Positions 29,101 through 37,864 of a DNA stretch of 64,000 nucleotides are shown one piece after another. The notes under the pieces were generated by a model that was not told where the DNA came from, ran no database searches, and saw only the letters and a list, made by a program, of their open reading frames with translations. Source of the stretch: Lachnospiraceae bacterium UBA938 (GTDB taxonomy: Bacteria > Bacillota > Clostridia > Lachnospirales > Lachnospiraceae); assembly GCA_002293475.1 (NCBI GenBank), contig DBDG01000017.1:20947-84946 (forward strand), in the 5' to 3' direction. Numbering within the stretch: position 1 is the first letter of the stretch; each line of letters opens with the position of its first letter. Both the position numbers and the translations under genes were made by a program.

Positions 29101-30701
29101 TGATCCGGCGTGCTGTCCAGACAGACCGCCGCCAATGCCAGCTTTAATTCTTCTAAAGAATGGGCTATGACTGCTAACCGGTGCCGGTAATGACCGCGGC
29201 CGGTATTCATTGTATAACAGACATCGTCAATATCTGTTTCAGGAAAATCAGAAATATACTCCTTTATGTGATCCGCCAGCCTTAAAAGCCCTTCTTTCTT
29301 TACGGCGGAAACCGTAAATATCCGGGGCAGCCGGGACAGTGTCCGGCTATGGTCTTCCGGCTCCTGAGGGCTTTCTTCTAAAACAACGTGGCTGTTTGTC
29401 CCGCTCAGCCCGAAAGAACTGACGCCGCACTTCCTAGGCAAGCAATCGGTTTCCCATGGCGATAAGCGGCTGTTAACATACACCGCAGAGGTTTCAAATT
29501 CTATGTTTCTATTTGGCAGGCGGAAATGAATACTAGGCGGTATCTGCCGGTTCTTAAGTGCTAGAACGGATTTTACCAGCGAGGCTAGGCCGGATACATT
29601 ATCCAGATGCGAGAGATTCGTCTTTACGGAACCGATGCCGCAAAACTGCTTCTTATCGGTATAATGGCCGAATGCCCGGTTGATTCCCTGAATCTCTACC
29701 GGATCTCCCAATTTTGTCCCCGTTCCGTGCGCTTCAATGTAGGAAATATCGTCAGGCAAGATACCGGCGTCCCCCCATGCGCCGCGGATTACCTCCTCTT
29801 GGGCGCTCACATTAGGAGCCGTTATGCCCACGGAGGAACCGTCTTGATTGATACAGCTCCCTTTTATCACTGCATAAATACTGTCCCGGTCTTTCACTGC
29901 TTTATCATAGCGCTTTATCACTATGGCGATGCTGCCTTCCCCGAATATTGCCCCGTCTGAGTCGTCATCAAAGGTGCGTATTCTTTCTTCTTCTGATTCC
30001 AGCCCCAGCAATTCATCCGTATACACCGGGCAAAAAGCGATTCTTACCCCTCCTGCTATGGCAATGTCGATTTCATTACTACGCAGGCTTCGGCATGCCA
30101 GATGAAGGGCGACCAGGGAAGAAGAACACTCGGTGTTTATTATCATGCTAGGACCCTTCAAATTCAGAATATAAGAAATCCGCGAGGCTACTACCGAGCT
30201 TAAATTACCCGTTTCTGCATAAGGGAGCATTCTTTTATCTACTTCCTTGATATATTGATAATATTCTCTCCCGGGAGTAAATCCCACATAAACACCGGTA
30301 TTGCTTCCGGCCAGTTTGTTGCCGCCGTAGCCGGAATCCTCCAAGGCTTTCCACGCACTTTGCAGGAAAATACGCTGGTTAGGATCCATTAGTTTAGCCT
30401 CATGATAAGGAATCTTGAAAAACTCATAATCAAATTTATCGATCTCTTCCAGGTATCCGCCTTTGGCAAATCTGGTTTTCTGATTATCTTCCCCCTTATA
30501 TCTTAGATAAGCGCGAATATCCTTCTGCCTGCCCGCCGGCATCACGCCGACACAATCCCGCGATTTTTTCAGGTTACGCCAAAACCCGTCCAAGCTATCC
30601 GCTTTCGGAAGATTTATATCTATTCCAATAATGGCGATATCCCGTATTGATACTTCTTCTATTTGTTCCAATACTCCGTCATCTATATCGAATTTAAGCA
30701 T
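26142..30701 (-). CDS. trans-AT polyketide synthase module KS-DH-KR-ACP
   Basis: 1519 residues. Ketosynthase with active Cys192 (NTECSSSLV), EAHGTGTKLGDP and KTNLSHLDNVSG. A KS-flanking linker ends in a YVFEKKRCW motif with no acyltransferase. The dehydratase has His in EHKIFDRYIVPG (HxxxDxxxxP, Gly replaced by Asp) and the partner Asp in HPSVYDMAI. The ketoreductase has ITGGMGGLG, NFSSISS and GAYAAANSF, all catalytic residues present. The ACP motif is LGGDSIQAI. The C-terminal tail (LESGKIQVSEARLLL) looks like a docking element. Malonyl must come from the free-standing AT at 36594. Expected chemistry is one two-carbon extension reduced to the alpha,beta-unsaturated level, or left as the alcohol if the altered DH is slow. 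Confidence 0.92.
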   Translation of the reverse strand: MLKFDIDDGVLEQIEEVSIRDIAIIGIDINLPKADSLDGFWRNLKKSRDCVGVMPAGRQKDIRAYLRYKGEDNQKTRFAKGGYLEEIDKFDYEFFKIPYHEAKLMDPNQRIFLQSAWKALEDSGYGGNKLAGSNTGVYVGFTPGREYYQYIKEVDKRMLPYAETGNLSSVVASRISYILNLKGPSMIINTECSSSLVALHLACRSLRSNEIDIAIAGGVRIAFCPVYTDELLGLESEEERIRTFDDDSDGAIFGEGSIAIVIKRYDKAVKDRDSIYAVIKGSCINQDGSSVGITAPNVSAQEEVIRGAWGDAGILPDDISYIEAHGTGTKLGDPVEIQGINRAFGHYTDKKQFCGIGSVKTNLSHLDNVSGLASLVKSVLALKNRQIPPSIHFRLPNRNIEFETSAVYVNSRLSPWETDCLPRKCGVSSFGLSGTNSHVVLEESPQEPEDHSRTLSRLPRIFTVSAVKKEGLLRLADHIKEYISDFPETDIDDVCYTMNTGRGHYRHRLAVIAHSLEELKLALAAVCLDSTPDHLPESALYGTHTVLSRKREDQKPDEITSSEKQAYDRLARELIERYSGTDELYELARLYVKGADIDWDIMYRQETFKRIHLPTYVFEKKRCWLEIQENRHPLIDSADMDETAEWYCFHTEFSVGRHWVLSEHKIFDRYIVPGTCFLEMAREGLQRIQQKANLSLTNGAFELKNIAFLTSLSTSDPDAGVKVQTVMKKKGDAYAFVIGSGYSRESITCETWKMIYCEGEIRAGAVGSAASFAEIRARCLDKIGIEGYGPPKEQIVLGNRWTKLVQEVYGNNQEYLLKLELPEEYQSDLDEYYIHPSVYDMAINTVTQNMKEEIYLPFHYGSLKVFLRTEHVLYSFIYNVAVKDEENLLSCDLVLFSKEGKTIARIEDFTAKRISSPAVTGVKDCYSYKICYIEQKIIEQEIIEPKAQIKDDNIVRQVLIFDPQNRKAARICEGIKAKGHDTEAMPYVADYDEIAALCANGNISIVHLLSLSNGEVETPEYSLKRGIYSLLNIAKAAAQVTMLQGLELVVVSDFMKHVTEDDPVNPYHACINGLVKVIANEIPGLYCRVIDIDGLNTAHAPGHIVETICSKSQIPYIAYRNGRFYRERMEPAELPAAADFSDMIRKDGAYVITGGMGGLGIRIAECIGAAGAANIALIGRRDFGASKERDLFYKIRDTGAGIFYYQADVADPVAVGQVFHELRSRFGRINGIVHAAGISDDALLKNVTKEQFAKVLKPKVHGTQILADITQDDEMDFVVNFSSISSLYGYLGQGAYAAANSFLDAARALQNNKTKRYLSINWAPWSGAGMAHESGQKDVNIFKMLPVAAGVEFFQRALLSKHSNLIIGKVDYEKLKPIYEKTGYQFDKEMLKHLQSKAAKAPRTLTGSGPRIEKNLLAIWNRILGIEDIDVYESFLNLGGDSIQAIALMKAVDQKYPGKVRASDIFSYPSIKEMAQYISSQSIDQDSDRLKEITDILSDLESGKIQVSEARLLLDKNNR

Positions 30702-30725
30702 AATGCCGTAACGCTCCCTTCCTGT

Positions 30726-33700
30726 TTATTGGCCGACGGCCTTAATCATCTGTATATAATAGGACAGCAATTTCTTCATGCTGTCACGAGATAATCTTTC
30801 GCTATATTCCATATTGATTTTAACCGAGCTGGCGGCGGTGGCGGTTTCAATGACAATATCACATACGGAGAGAAGCGACTCTTTGATATGCCCGTTCAGG
30901 AAAAGAATTCTGATATTGTTTCCTTTTAAAGGCAGAGCCCGCTTTTTCATATTGATTGCCGTCTCTTTATAACCGGATGAAAGTTTTTGTTCCACTTCTT
31001 GCAAGAAAGCTGCCATCGCCTCTGAATCTTCTATCTTTTTCTCCCGTTCAAAATTAAGGATAGAGATCATATTGTCATCCGGCAGATTGGTATATAGGGT
31101 AAAGGCGTTTTCTTCTGAAATCTCATAAACACAGGCCGCCAAGCTGGTGAACAAACGCTTTTGACTCCACTCGCCTTCTAACATATAAGAAAGGGCGGCA
31201 TGTCCGCCGGAATGTTGTCCCTTCGCCATAAATGCCGCTGATACACAAACCCTTCCGGTAAATCCTTCCTGATGGCTGCCGGGTTTTGTGCTTAACAGCC
31301 CTGCCAATTTTATGATGGTGCTGTTTTCAAAGAAATCCGCAATACTTATTTCCCAGCCAAATTCTTTTTTTAACTTTGCCTGTAATTTAACCAACAGAAC
31401 CGAATCTCCGCCGATGTCAAAAAAGTTATCGTCCAGTCCGATTTGCTCGGTACCGAGAACCTCTTCCCATACAGCCAAAATCCTTTTTTCGATATCGCCT
31501 GACGCTTCTTTTTTAACCGTAGCAGACGTTTTCCGGGAACCGGGCTTCGGCAGGCGCTTTTTATCCACCTTTTCGTTAGCGGTAAGGGGCATCTTAGCAA
31601 GACTTAAGAAAAACTTCGGTATCATATAAGGGGGGAGCCTGGTTTTAAGAAACTGTTTTACTGCCAGCAAATCAATATCTGCTTTTCCGGTCACGTACGC
31701 ACACAAGTAACTGCCGCTTTCTTCTTCCCATTTAAGGACTGCTGCCCGCTGGATCCCGGCATATTCCATTAAGACCGTTTCAATCCCGCCAAGCTCAATG
31801 CGATGTCCGTTCAGTTTAACCTGATTGTCATTCCTCCCGATCAGTTCAATGTCCCCGTCCACATTCCATCTTGCCATATCGCCTGTCCGATATATTTTCT
31901 CCTGACTGTCATACGGGCTGATGACAAACCGCTCTTCTGTAAGCTCCTTATTGTTTATATAACCTCTGGCTAGGCCCCTGCCGCCGATGTACAATTCTCC
32001 TGCGCATCCCAAGGGTCTCAGCTTACATCCCGCATCCATAATATAAAAACTGGTGTTGTGTATCGGCCTTCCGACGGTAATATCTTCGGTGACGATCTCC
32101 TTCACCGCTGACCAGATCGTCGTCTCGGAAGGACCATACATATTAAAAATCTTATTTTTGTATACTTTTCTCAGCCGTTTATATAAGGCATTTTCCAGTT
32201 TTTCACCACCTATTAACAGCATTTTGATCTGTGAAAGCATGGCTTCACAGTTATCATGCTCCAGTATCATCGCCATTCGGGAAGGAGTGGCTTGGATGAT
32301 TTCCACCTGGTTTTCCACAATGAGACGTTCCAATAAAAAGATATCTTTTTGCTGGGCTTCGTCCGCTAATACACATTCCAGTCCTAAGGCCATCGCGCAT
32401 ATTGATTCCAGTCCCCAGATATCAAATGAAACGGTGGTTAAGGCTAAAATACGCTGTCCTTCTATAAGCCCAAGCAACTGTTTCATGCTTATAGTAAAGT
32501 TATATAAACTCTTATGCTCTATCATTACCCCCTTGGGTTTCCCGGTAGATCCGGAAGTGTAGATAATATAAGCCAATGAATCTCCGGTATATTTATAAGC
32601 CCCTGTAAAATCCTCCGGCCCATTCACACCTTCATCTATATTGATGAGCGGATATTGTTTTATTTCCGTAGGCAGGCCGGAAATTATCCGGCTTTCCGTC
32701 AGGATCATATCGGCATGGCTGTCCTTTAGCATATAGCCAAGCTGCTCCGCCGGCATGCCCGGGTCAAGCGGCAGATATGCCGCACCTGATCTTAGGATCG
32801 CAATCATCCCCACCGGCAGGTTTACGGTTCTGTTCAGCATAAATGCGATCACCTTATGCCTGGCTGCTCCATATCGCTGTAATGCTGCGGCAACCTTGCG
32901 GGATCTTTGCTCTAGTTCCTTATAGGACATATGCCTGTCATTGCATCTAATGGCTGTATTTTCATTATTTCTTTTCGATACATCTTCATATCGGCTGATT
33001 ATCGTTTCTTCCTGCCAGACAGCTTGCTCACCTTGCCCATATTCTTTTATGAGCCTGCTTTCTTCTGATCCGGAAAGTGAAATCAGCTTTTCCAGTTTCA
33101 TGTCCGGATGGTCTATGACCTGTTTCAGCAGCACTTTGTAATTGTCCAGCATGAATTGCATGAAGATATGTTCATACCTTCCGCCATCGAAAGATAGATT
33201 AAACAGCAAGCCTTCGTCGGTCTCCTCGGCATCCATGATAATGTCCAAGGTTGCTGTATTGATATCATATTCACATTCTTCTATGTGCCAATCACCATAT
33301 GTAAGAGCCTGGGACTTCAGATTGCTATGAAACGCAAACAGAACATTGAATATAGAATCATTGGGCAGGATGTTCTGAAAAGGATAGTCCTGATTCTCAT
33401 ATGCCTTGGCACAAGTCTCTTTGACCTCTTCTAAGAACCCTTTAAAGTAACTATTCGGACGCACTTTTATTTTCAGGGCCAGCAGATTGATGAAATTGCC
33501 GATGATATCCTGGGTCTGTCTATGATTACGGCCGGCAACCGGGCTGCCGATGACTACTTCTTCCTGCCCGGTATACCGGGATATCAATATGCCATATATG
33601 GATAACAGGGTCATAAAAACAGTTGCCTTACTTTGTAAGGCAATGTGTTTTAGCTTCTCTGTGTCTTCCCGTTCCAGGCGAAGCCATAGACTGCCCGGGG

Positions 33701-36572
33701 AATCCGCGCTTTTTTCCCTGCTTTCCTTATGAGGCGGAATCAGGGTATAGGGAATCGTCTTGGCAAACTCTTTTTGCCAATAAGCTTCCTGCTCTTTTAG
33801 CTGCGCCGACTTAAGCCGGTTGTTATGCCATACGGCATAATCTTTATACTGTACCGTAAGCGGTTCTAACGTGTCATTATGATATAGCCTGACCAGATCC
33901 TTAAGTACCACTCCAAAAGAATAGCCGTCAAACACCATGTGGTGGACGTCATACAGCAGATAGTGCTTATCTGTGCTGACTCTGACCAGCTTAATCCGGA
34001 GCAGCGGTGCCCGCTCTAAGTCAAAAGGTTTGCGGAACGTTCTTACAATCCTTTCTATCTCGTTCTCGGCTACATCAGACTGCTCATATTCCAGGTCCAG
34101 CTTAACAGTCTCAGATATTTTCATCTGCGGCGTACCGTCAGCCAAAACAAATCCGGTGCGCATGGACTCATGCCGGTCAGCCAGAGCACGGAAAGCTTCT
34201 TGGAGCCTTTCCTGGTCAATTTCCCCTTTTATGATTACTGCGTTGGTCATATTGTACTTGGTTGTATTACCTTCCAGAATACATGCATAATATATTCTTT
34301 GCTGGGCAGAGGACAATTCATAAGCTTCCTGTCTTACAACAGGCATGATCAGCTCCTGACTGTCCTGGGCCGCCGTTATACCAGCTCCGAGCTCTTGAAT
34401 AGTGGAACTTTTCAGTAAGTCCGCCACACTCATATGGATATGCAATATTTCATTGATAGAGTTTACGACCTTGATGGCCTGGATGGAATCCCCGCCCAGC
34501 TGATAATAATTATCTTTTAAAGACACTGCCTGATAGCCTAGGCAATAAGCTATGATCTGAGCTATTCTTACGGTCAGCGGTTCGGCTACTTTACCCGCTT
34601 CTTTTTTCACCGTCACTTTATCTAATGCCCTGTCGCTGATATCCTGCCGGTATACAGCGGCCTTTCCGGCAAGGCCGGTACTTAAGTCTTCCTGTCCTTC
34701 GCCCATATTGATCCAGCAGCGGTTTTTTTCAAAAGGATAGCCGGGAAGGCTTATTTTATAATAGCGTTTTTTTTCGTAGAGGATCTTCCATGCAATAGCA
34801 TATCCTTTTACATATTGCCGGCACAGCGTTAAAATCCCCTGATATTTGGCGGCCAAGTCTTTTTCGTCACGTATTTTTCCTAGGAGCTGTATATCCGCTT
34901 CCGTATTTTGGCCGATATCTTGACCGGCATCCGCTATCCCATATAAAAAGCCGGTCTTTTCATTGGTCTGCCATTCACGGGAAGCTATTGCCCTTTCCAT
35001 CTGGCTGAGCAGTTCTTGCACAGTCTTAAACAAAAAGGCCGTGCGAATAGCATAATCGCCCCGTCCCGTATTGGCTGTAAAGCAGACTTCATCAATGCTA
35101 AGGCTGTTTCTTTCGTCCTTTATGAATTCATGGTATCGTGAAACCAGTCTCCGCACCGCCGCTTCTGTTGTGCCGCTCAGTACCAAGACCCTGACGTCAT
35201 CTTTTACTTCTCGGCTCTTCTTCGCATAGCTTTCCGCTTCTTCCAGCACCACATGGGCATTCGTGCCGCTTAAACCAAAAGAAGTAACCCCGCATCTTCT
35301 GGGATAGGCCGGAGACTCCCACGGTTCCGGTTTTCCGCATACATATAAGGCGGAGTTTTCAAAATCTATTTTCCGGTTAGGAATCCGGAAATGAATACTG
35401 GGCGGGAGCGTTTTATTTTGCAGCGCACAGATGGCCTTTACTGCTCCTAGAAGCCCTGCCGCCGTATCTAAATGCCCGAGATTGGTCTTTACTGAGCCGA
35501 CCGCACAAAACTGCTTTCTACCCGTGAACCGTTCAAAGGCTTTTTTTAACCCTTCATATTCAATAGGATCCCCCAGCGACGTGCCGGTTCCGTGTACTTC
35601 CATATATGTTACGGATTCCGGCTCTACCTGGGCATCTCGCCATGCATTGCATATTAGTTCCGTCTGGGCGGCCGCATTAGGAGAAGTCAATCCGGCCGAC
35701 CTGCCGTCCGAATTCACATGGCTGCCTTTAATAACCGCATAAATATTATCTCTTTCTTCCATGGCATTGCCTAAAGGTTTTAACAATAAGGCAACGGCGC
35801 CTTCCCCGCCGGTACAGCCATCGGCGCTATCGTCAAATACTTTTGCCTTTCCGTCAGGAGCGGCAATCCTTACATCCGTACTCTCCATATCCATGTCCGG
35901 CATAATACTTAACCTTATGCTTCCTGCCAAGGCCATGTCACATTCCTTGTTTTTGATGGCCTGACATGCCAAATGCAAAGCCACCAAAGAAGACGAACAA
36001 GCCGTATTGATATTGACATTCGGCCCCTTCAGATCAAGCAGATAAGAAAGCATGCCGGCTAACGCGGACGGCAGGCTTCCGATCAACGCTTCAGAGGGAG
36101 AAGCGTGTTTCGTGTCCATAATCATTTGCTTATACTCAAGCCTTGGATTGAATCCGACAAAAACTCCCGTATTCGTCCCGATAATGCGGTTTTTTCCATA
36201 TCCGGCATCCTCTAAGGTATTCCATGCCGTTTCCAGAAACAGTCTGTGATGGGGGTCCATTAATGCCGCCTGCCGCGGTGACAGATTAAAAAATCCATGG
36301 TCAAAATTATCAATGTTTTCTAAATAAGCGGCTGGGGGAAGTACCGTATCAGCCGCTTTTTTCCCGCAAACTGCCATATATCTTATAATATCACCAAGCC
36401 TTGCTTCCGGTATGGCAGCGATGCAGTCTTTGCCGCTGCGGATGACATTCCAAAATTCATCAAGATTATCGGCCTTAGGCAGTTTTACGCAAATCCCTAT
36501 CACTGCTATGTCATTTTCGCGGATTTCCCGGATTCTATTCCTTGCGTTTTCTTTCGTATCAGCAGCACCCAT
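30726..36572 (-). CDS. Hybrid PKS-NRPS: KS-PCP-C-A(Gly)-PCP-half C
   Basis: 1948 residues. KS (Cys192 in NTACSSSLV, EVHGTGTSLGDP, KTNLGHLDTAAG), a linker ending in YPFEKNRCW without AT, carrier 1 (LGGDSIQAI), condensation (HHMVFDG), adenylation (YIIYTSGSTGKPKG, MYGPSETTI, RTGDMAR) and carrier 2 (IGGDSVLLV). A last 175 residues resemble only the C-terminal lobe of a C domain. Specificity residues align as D-I-L-Q-L-G-M-I-W-K, a glycine code. The A10 motif reads NEKVDK, keeping the Lys. No ketoreductase lies between KS and C, so the added malonyl unit would stay beta-keto unless modified in trans. The module makes a ketide-glycine unit. Upstream neighbour is the trans-AT (21 bases). Confidence 0.92.
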   Translation of the reverse strand: MGAADTKENARNRIREIRENDIAVIGICVKLPKADNLDEFWNVIRSGKDCIAAIPEARLGDIIRYMAVCGKKAADTVLPPAAYLENIDNFDHGFFNLSPRQAALMDPHHRLFLETAWNTLEDAGYGKNRIIGTNTGVFVGFNPRLEYKQMIMDTKHASPSEALIGSLPSALAGMLSYLLDLKGPNVNINTACSSSLVALHLACQAIKNKECDMALAGSIRLSIMPDMDMESTDVRIAAPDGKAKVFDDSADGCTGGEGAVALLLKPLGNAMEERDNIYAVIKGSHVNSDGRSAGLTSPNAAAQTELICNAWRDAQVEPESVTYMEVHGTGTSLGDPIEYEGLKKAFERFTGRKQFCAVGSVKTNLGHLDTAAGLLGAVKAICALQNKTLPPSIHFRIPNRKIDFENSALYVCGKPEPWESPAYPRRCGVTSFGLSGTNAHVVLEEAESYAKKSREVKDDVRVLVLSGTTEAAVRRLVSRYHEFIKDERNSLSIDEVCFTANTGRGDYAIRTAFLFKTVQELLSQMERAIASREWQTNEKTGFLYGIADAGQDIGQNTEADIQLLGKIRDEKDLAAKYQGILTLCRQYVKGYAIAWKILYEKKRYYKISLPGYPFEKNRCWINMGEGQEDLSTGLAGKAAVYRQDISDRALDKVTVKKEAGKVAEPLTVRIAQIIAYCLGYQAVSLKDNYYQLGGDSIQAIKVVNSINEILHIHMSVADLLKSSTIQELGAGITAAQDSQELIMPVVRQEAYELSSAQQRIYYACILEGNTTKYNMTNAVIIKGEIDQERLQEAFRALADRHESMRTGFVLADGTPQMKISETVKLDLEYEQSDVAENEIERIVRTFRKPFDLERAPLLRIKLVRVSTDKHYLLYDVHHMVFDGYSFGVVLKDLVRLYHNDTLEPLTVQYKDYAVWHNNRLKSAQLKEQEAYWQKEFAKTIPYTLIPPHKESREKSADSPGSLWLRLEREDTEKLKHIALQSKATVFMTLLSIYGILISRYTGQEEVVIGSPVAGRNHRQTQDIIGNFINLLALKIKVRPNSYFKGFLEEVKETCAKAYENQDYPFQNILPNDSIFNVLFAFHSNLKSQALTYGDWHIEECEYDINTATLDIIMDAEETDEGLLFNLSFDGGRYEHIFMQFMLDNYKVLLKQVIDHPDMKLEKLISLSGSEESRLIKEYGQGEQAVWQEETIISRYEDVSKRNNENTAIRCNDRHMSYKELEQRSRKVAAALQRYGAARHKVIAFMLNRTVNLPVGMIAILRSGAAYLPLDPGMPAEQLGYMLKDSHADMILTESRIISGLPTEIKQYPLINIDEGVNGPEDFTGAYKYTGDSLAYIIYTSGSTGKPKGVMIEHKSLYNFTISMKQLLGLIEGQRILALTTVSFDIWGLESICAMALGLECVLADEAQQKDIFLLERLIVENQVEIIQATPSRMAMILEHDNCEAMLSQIKMLLIGGEKLENALYKRLRKVYKNKIFNMYGPSETTIWSAVKEIVTEDITVGRPIHNTSFYIMDAGCKLRPLGCAGELYIGGRGLARGYINNKELTEERFVISPYDSQEKIYRTGDMARWNVDGDIELIGRNDNQVKLNGHRIELGGIETVLMEYAGIQRAAVLKWEEESGSYLCAYVTGKADIDLLAVKQFLKTRLPPYMIPKFFLSLAKMPLTANEKVDKKRLPKPGSRKTSATVKKEASGDIEKRILAVWEEVLGTEQIGLDDNFFDIGGDSVLLVKLQAKLKKEFGWEISIADFFENSTIIKLAGLLSTKPGSHQEGFTGRVCVSAAFMAKGQHSGGHAALSYMLEGEWSQKRLFTSLAACVYEISEENAFTLYTNLPDDNMISILNFEREKKIEDSEAMAAFLQEVEQKLSSGYKETAINMKKRALPLKGNNIRILFLNGHIKESLLSVCDIVIETATAASSVKINMEYSERLSRDSMKKLLSYYIQMIKAVGQ

Positions 36573-36593
36573 CCCCTCTTCCTTTCCTTAGTT

Positions 36594-37853
36594 TTAGCCT
36601 GTGATCATGCTTTGATAATCTGAATACAGGCCGCTAAACAATTCATCCATGATGGTTTCTTGCTCTTCTTGGCTCGTCTTTTTTGTCTTAAGCGCGGCAA
36701 TAAGCATAAGATAAGCTGCCTTTGCCTGTTCTGAATCAGCTTGCTCCCCCCGGTCTTTCATATCGTAATAACGATTTTTTATCCTTTTGTAAGGCCTGAC
36801 CATACCTTCCTCGTATTCTTGTTCATTGTAGTTGCGGTTTTTGCTGCATATGGCCGATTTGATACACATTTCAATAAAGCGGTTCCAATTTACATCTCCT
36901 GATCTTGCTCCGTAGTAATTGCGGGCTTCTATTTTGATTATTTCGGCATCTGGTTCCAAGTCATAGGAATAAGCGGCAATGGCCGGGATGTTGTATTGTG
37001 CCAGCTTCTTTAATACCGCTTTGGGGCCGATTTCTATCACAGTATCAATATCCAGGCCTTCCATATAACCCATGGTCTCTCTCCATCGCACCGGTGCTAC
37101 GATCTGTCTGGGCAAATATAGGTGAAGTTCTTTATTATCGGCGTAAGGCAGTGCTTTCACGTTGGAAATAACCGGTACCGGCGTCTCTTCAAAGCGGACA
37201 TCCTTTAAGTAGGCCGTCATCTTTTCAGCCGCCTCTTGCATTAACGCACAATGGAAAGGAGCCTTTACTTCCAGTTCGGCAATCTTGGCTCCCGCTTCTT
37301 CCATTTCCCGGCATATGTCTTCAACGGCTGTTTCCTGACCCGCAATGACATTCTGGAGCGGAGAATTATAATTGGCAACCCAGACATCCCGCCCTTCGCC
37401 TTGATATTTCTTGCATATCGCTTCCGTATGCCAAGCATCTAAGCCAATGATGCCCTTCATCAGACCGCCTTTTTTATCCGCTGCTTCCTGCATGAACTGC
37501 CCGCGCGCCCATACTATCTTCAGGGCATCCTGAAATCTGATTTTCCCCGCCGCTGTCAAAGCGGCGTATTCACCTAAGCTATGTCCGGCCATGCAATATG
37601 TATCCAATCCGGTTTCCTTTTTGTAGACGCAATACATCGCCATACTGATGGCAAATACCGCCACTTGCGTATTCTGGGTATTGGCCAGCTCTTCCCGGCT
37701 TCCTTCAAAGCAAAGCCTTTTCATATCCATTCCCAGTACTTCACTTGCCTCTTCCAGAATATCCCTAGCATCTTTGTGGTTATCACACAGTTTTTTTCCC
37801 ATCCCCGGATACTGAGATCCTTGGCCGGGAAAAACCAATGCTATTTTCTTCAT
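36594..37853 (-). CDS. trans-acting malonyl acyltransferase
   Basis: A 419-residue FabD-type acyltransferase: FPGQGSQYPGMG at the N-terminus, nucleophile Ser92 in AGHSLGEYAAL, and His201 in KAPFHCALM. About 110 residues follow the catalytic fold, a charged C-terminal extension seen in several trans-ATs. A strong AGGAGG site precedes the start. It is the only AT in the window and should load malonyl onto the AT-less PKS modules at 26142 and 30726. The His-containing motif and the single copy favour malonyl-CoA, but specificity is inferred. Confidence 0.93.
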   Translation of the reverse strand: MKKIALVFPGQGSQYPGMGKKLCDNHKDARDILEEASEVLGMDMKRLCFEGSREELANTQNTQVAVFAISMAMYCVYKKETGLDTYCMAGHSLGEYAALTAAGKIRFQDALKIVWARGQFMQEAADKKGGLMKGIIGLDAWHTEAICKKYQGEGRDVWVANYNSPLQNVIAGQETAVEDICREMEEAGAKIAELEVKAPFHCALMQEAAEKMTAYLKDVRFEETPVPVISNVKALPYADNKELHLYLPRQIVAPVRWRETMGYMEGLDIDTVIEIGPKAVLKKLAQYNIPAIAAYSYDLEPDAEIIKIEARNYYGARSGDVNWNRFIEMCIKSAICSKNRNYNEQEYEEGMVRPYKRIKNRYYDMKDRGEQADSEQAKAAYLMLIAALKTKKTSQEEQETIMDELFSGLYSDYQSMITG

Positions 37854-37864
37854 GTAACATCCTC

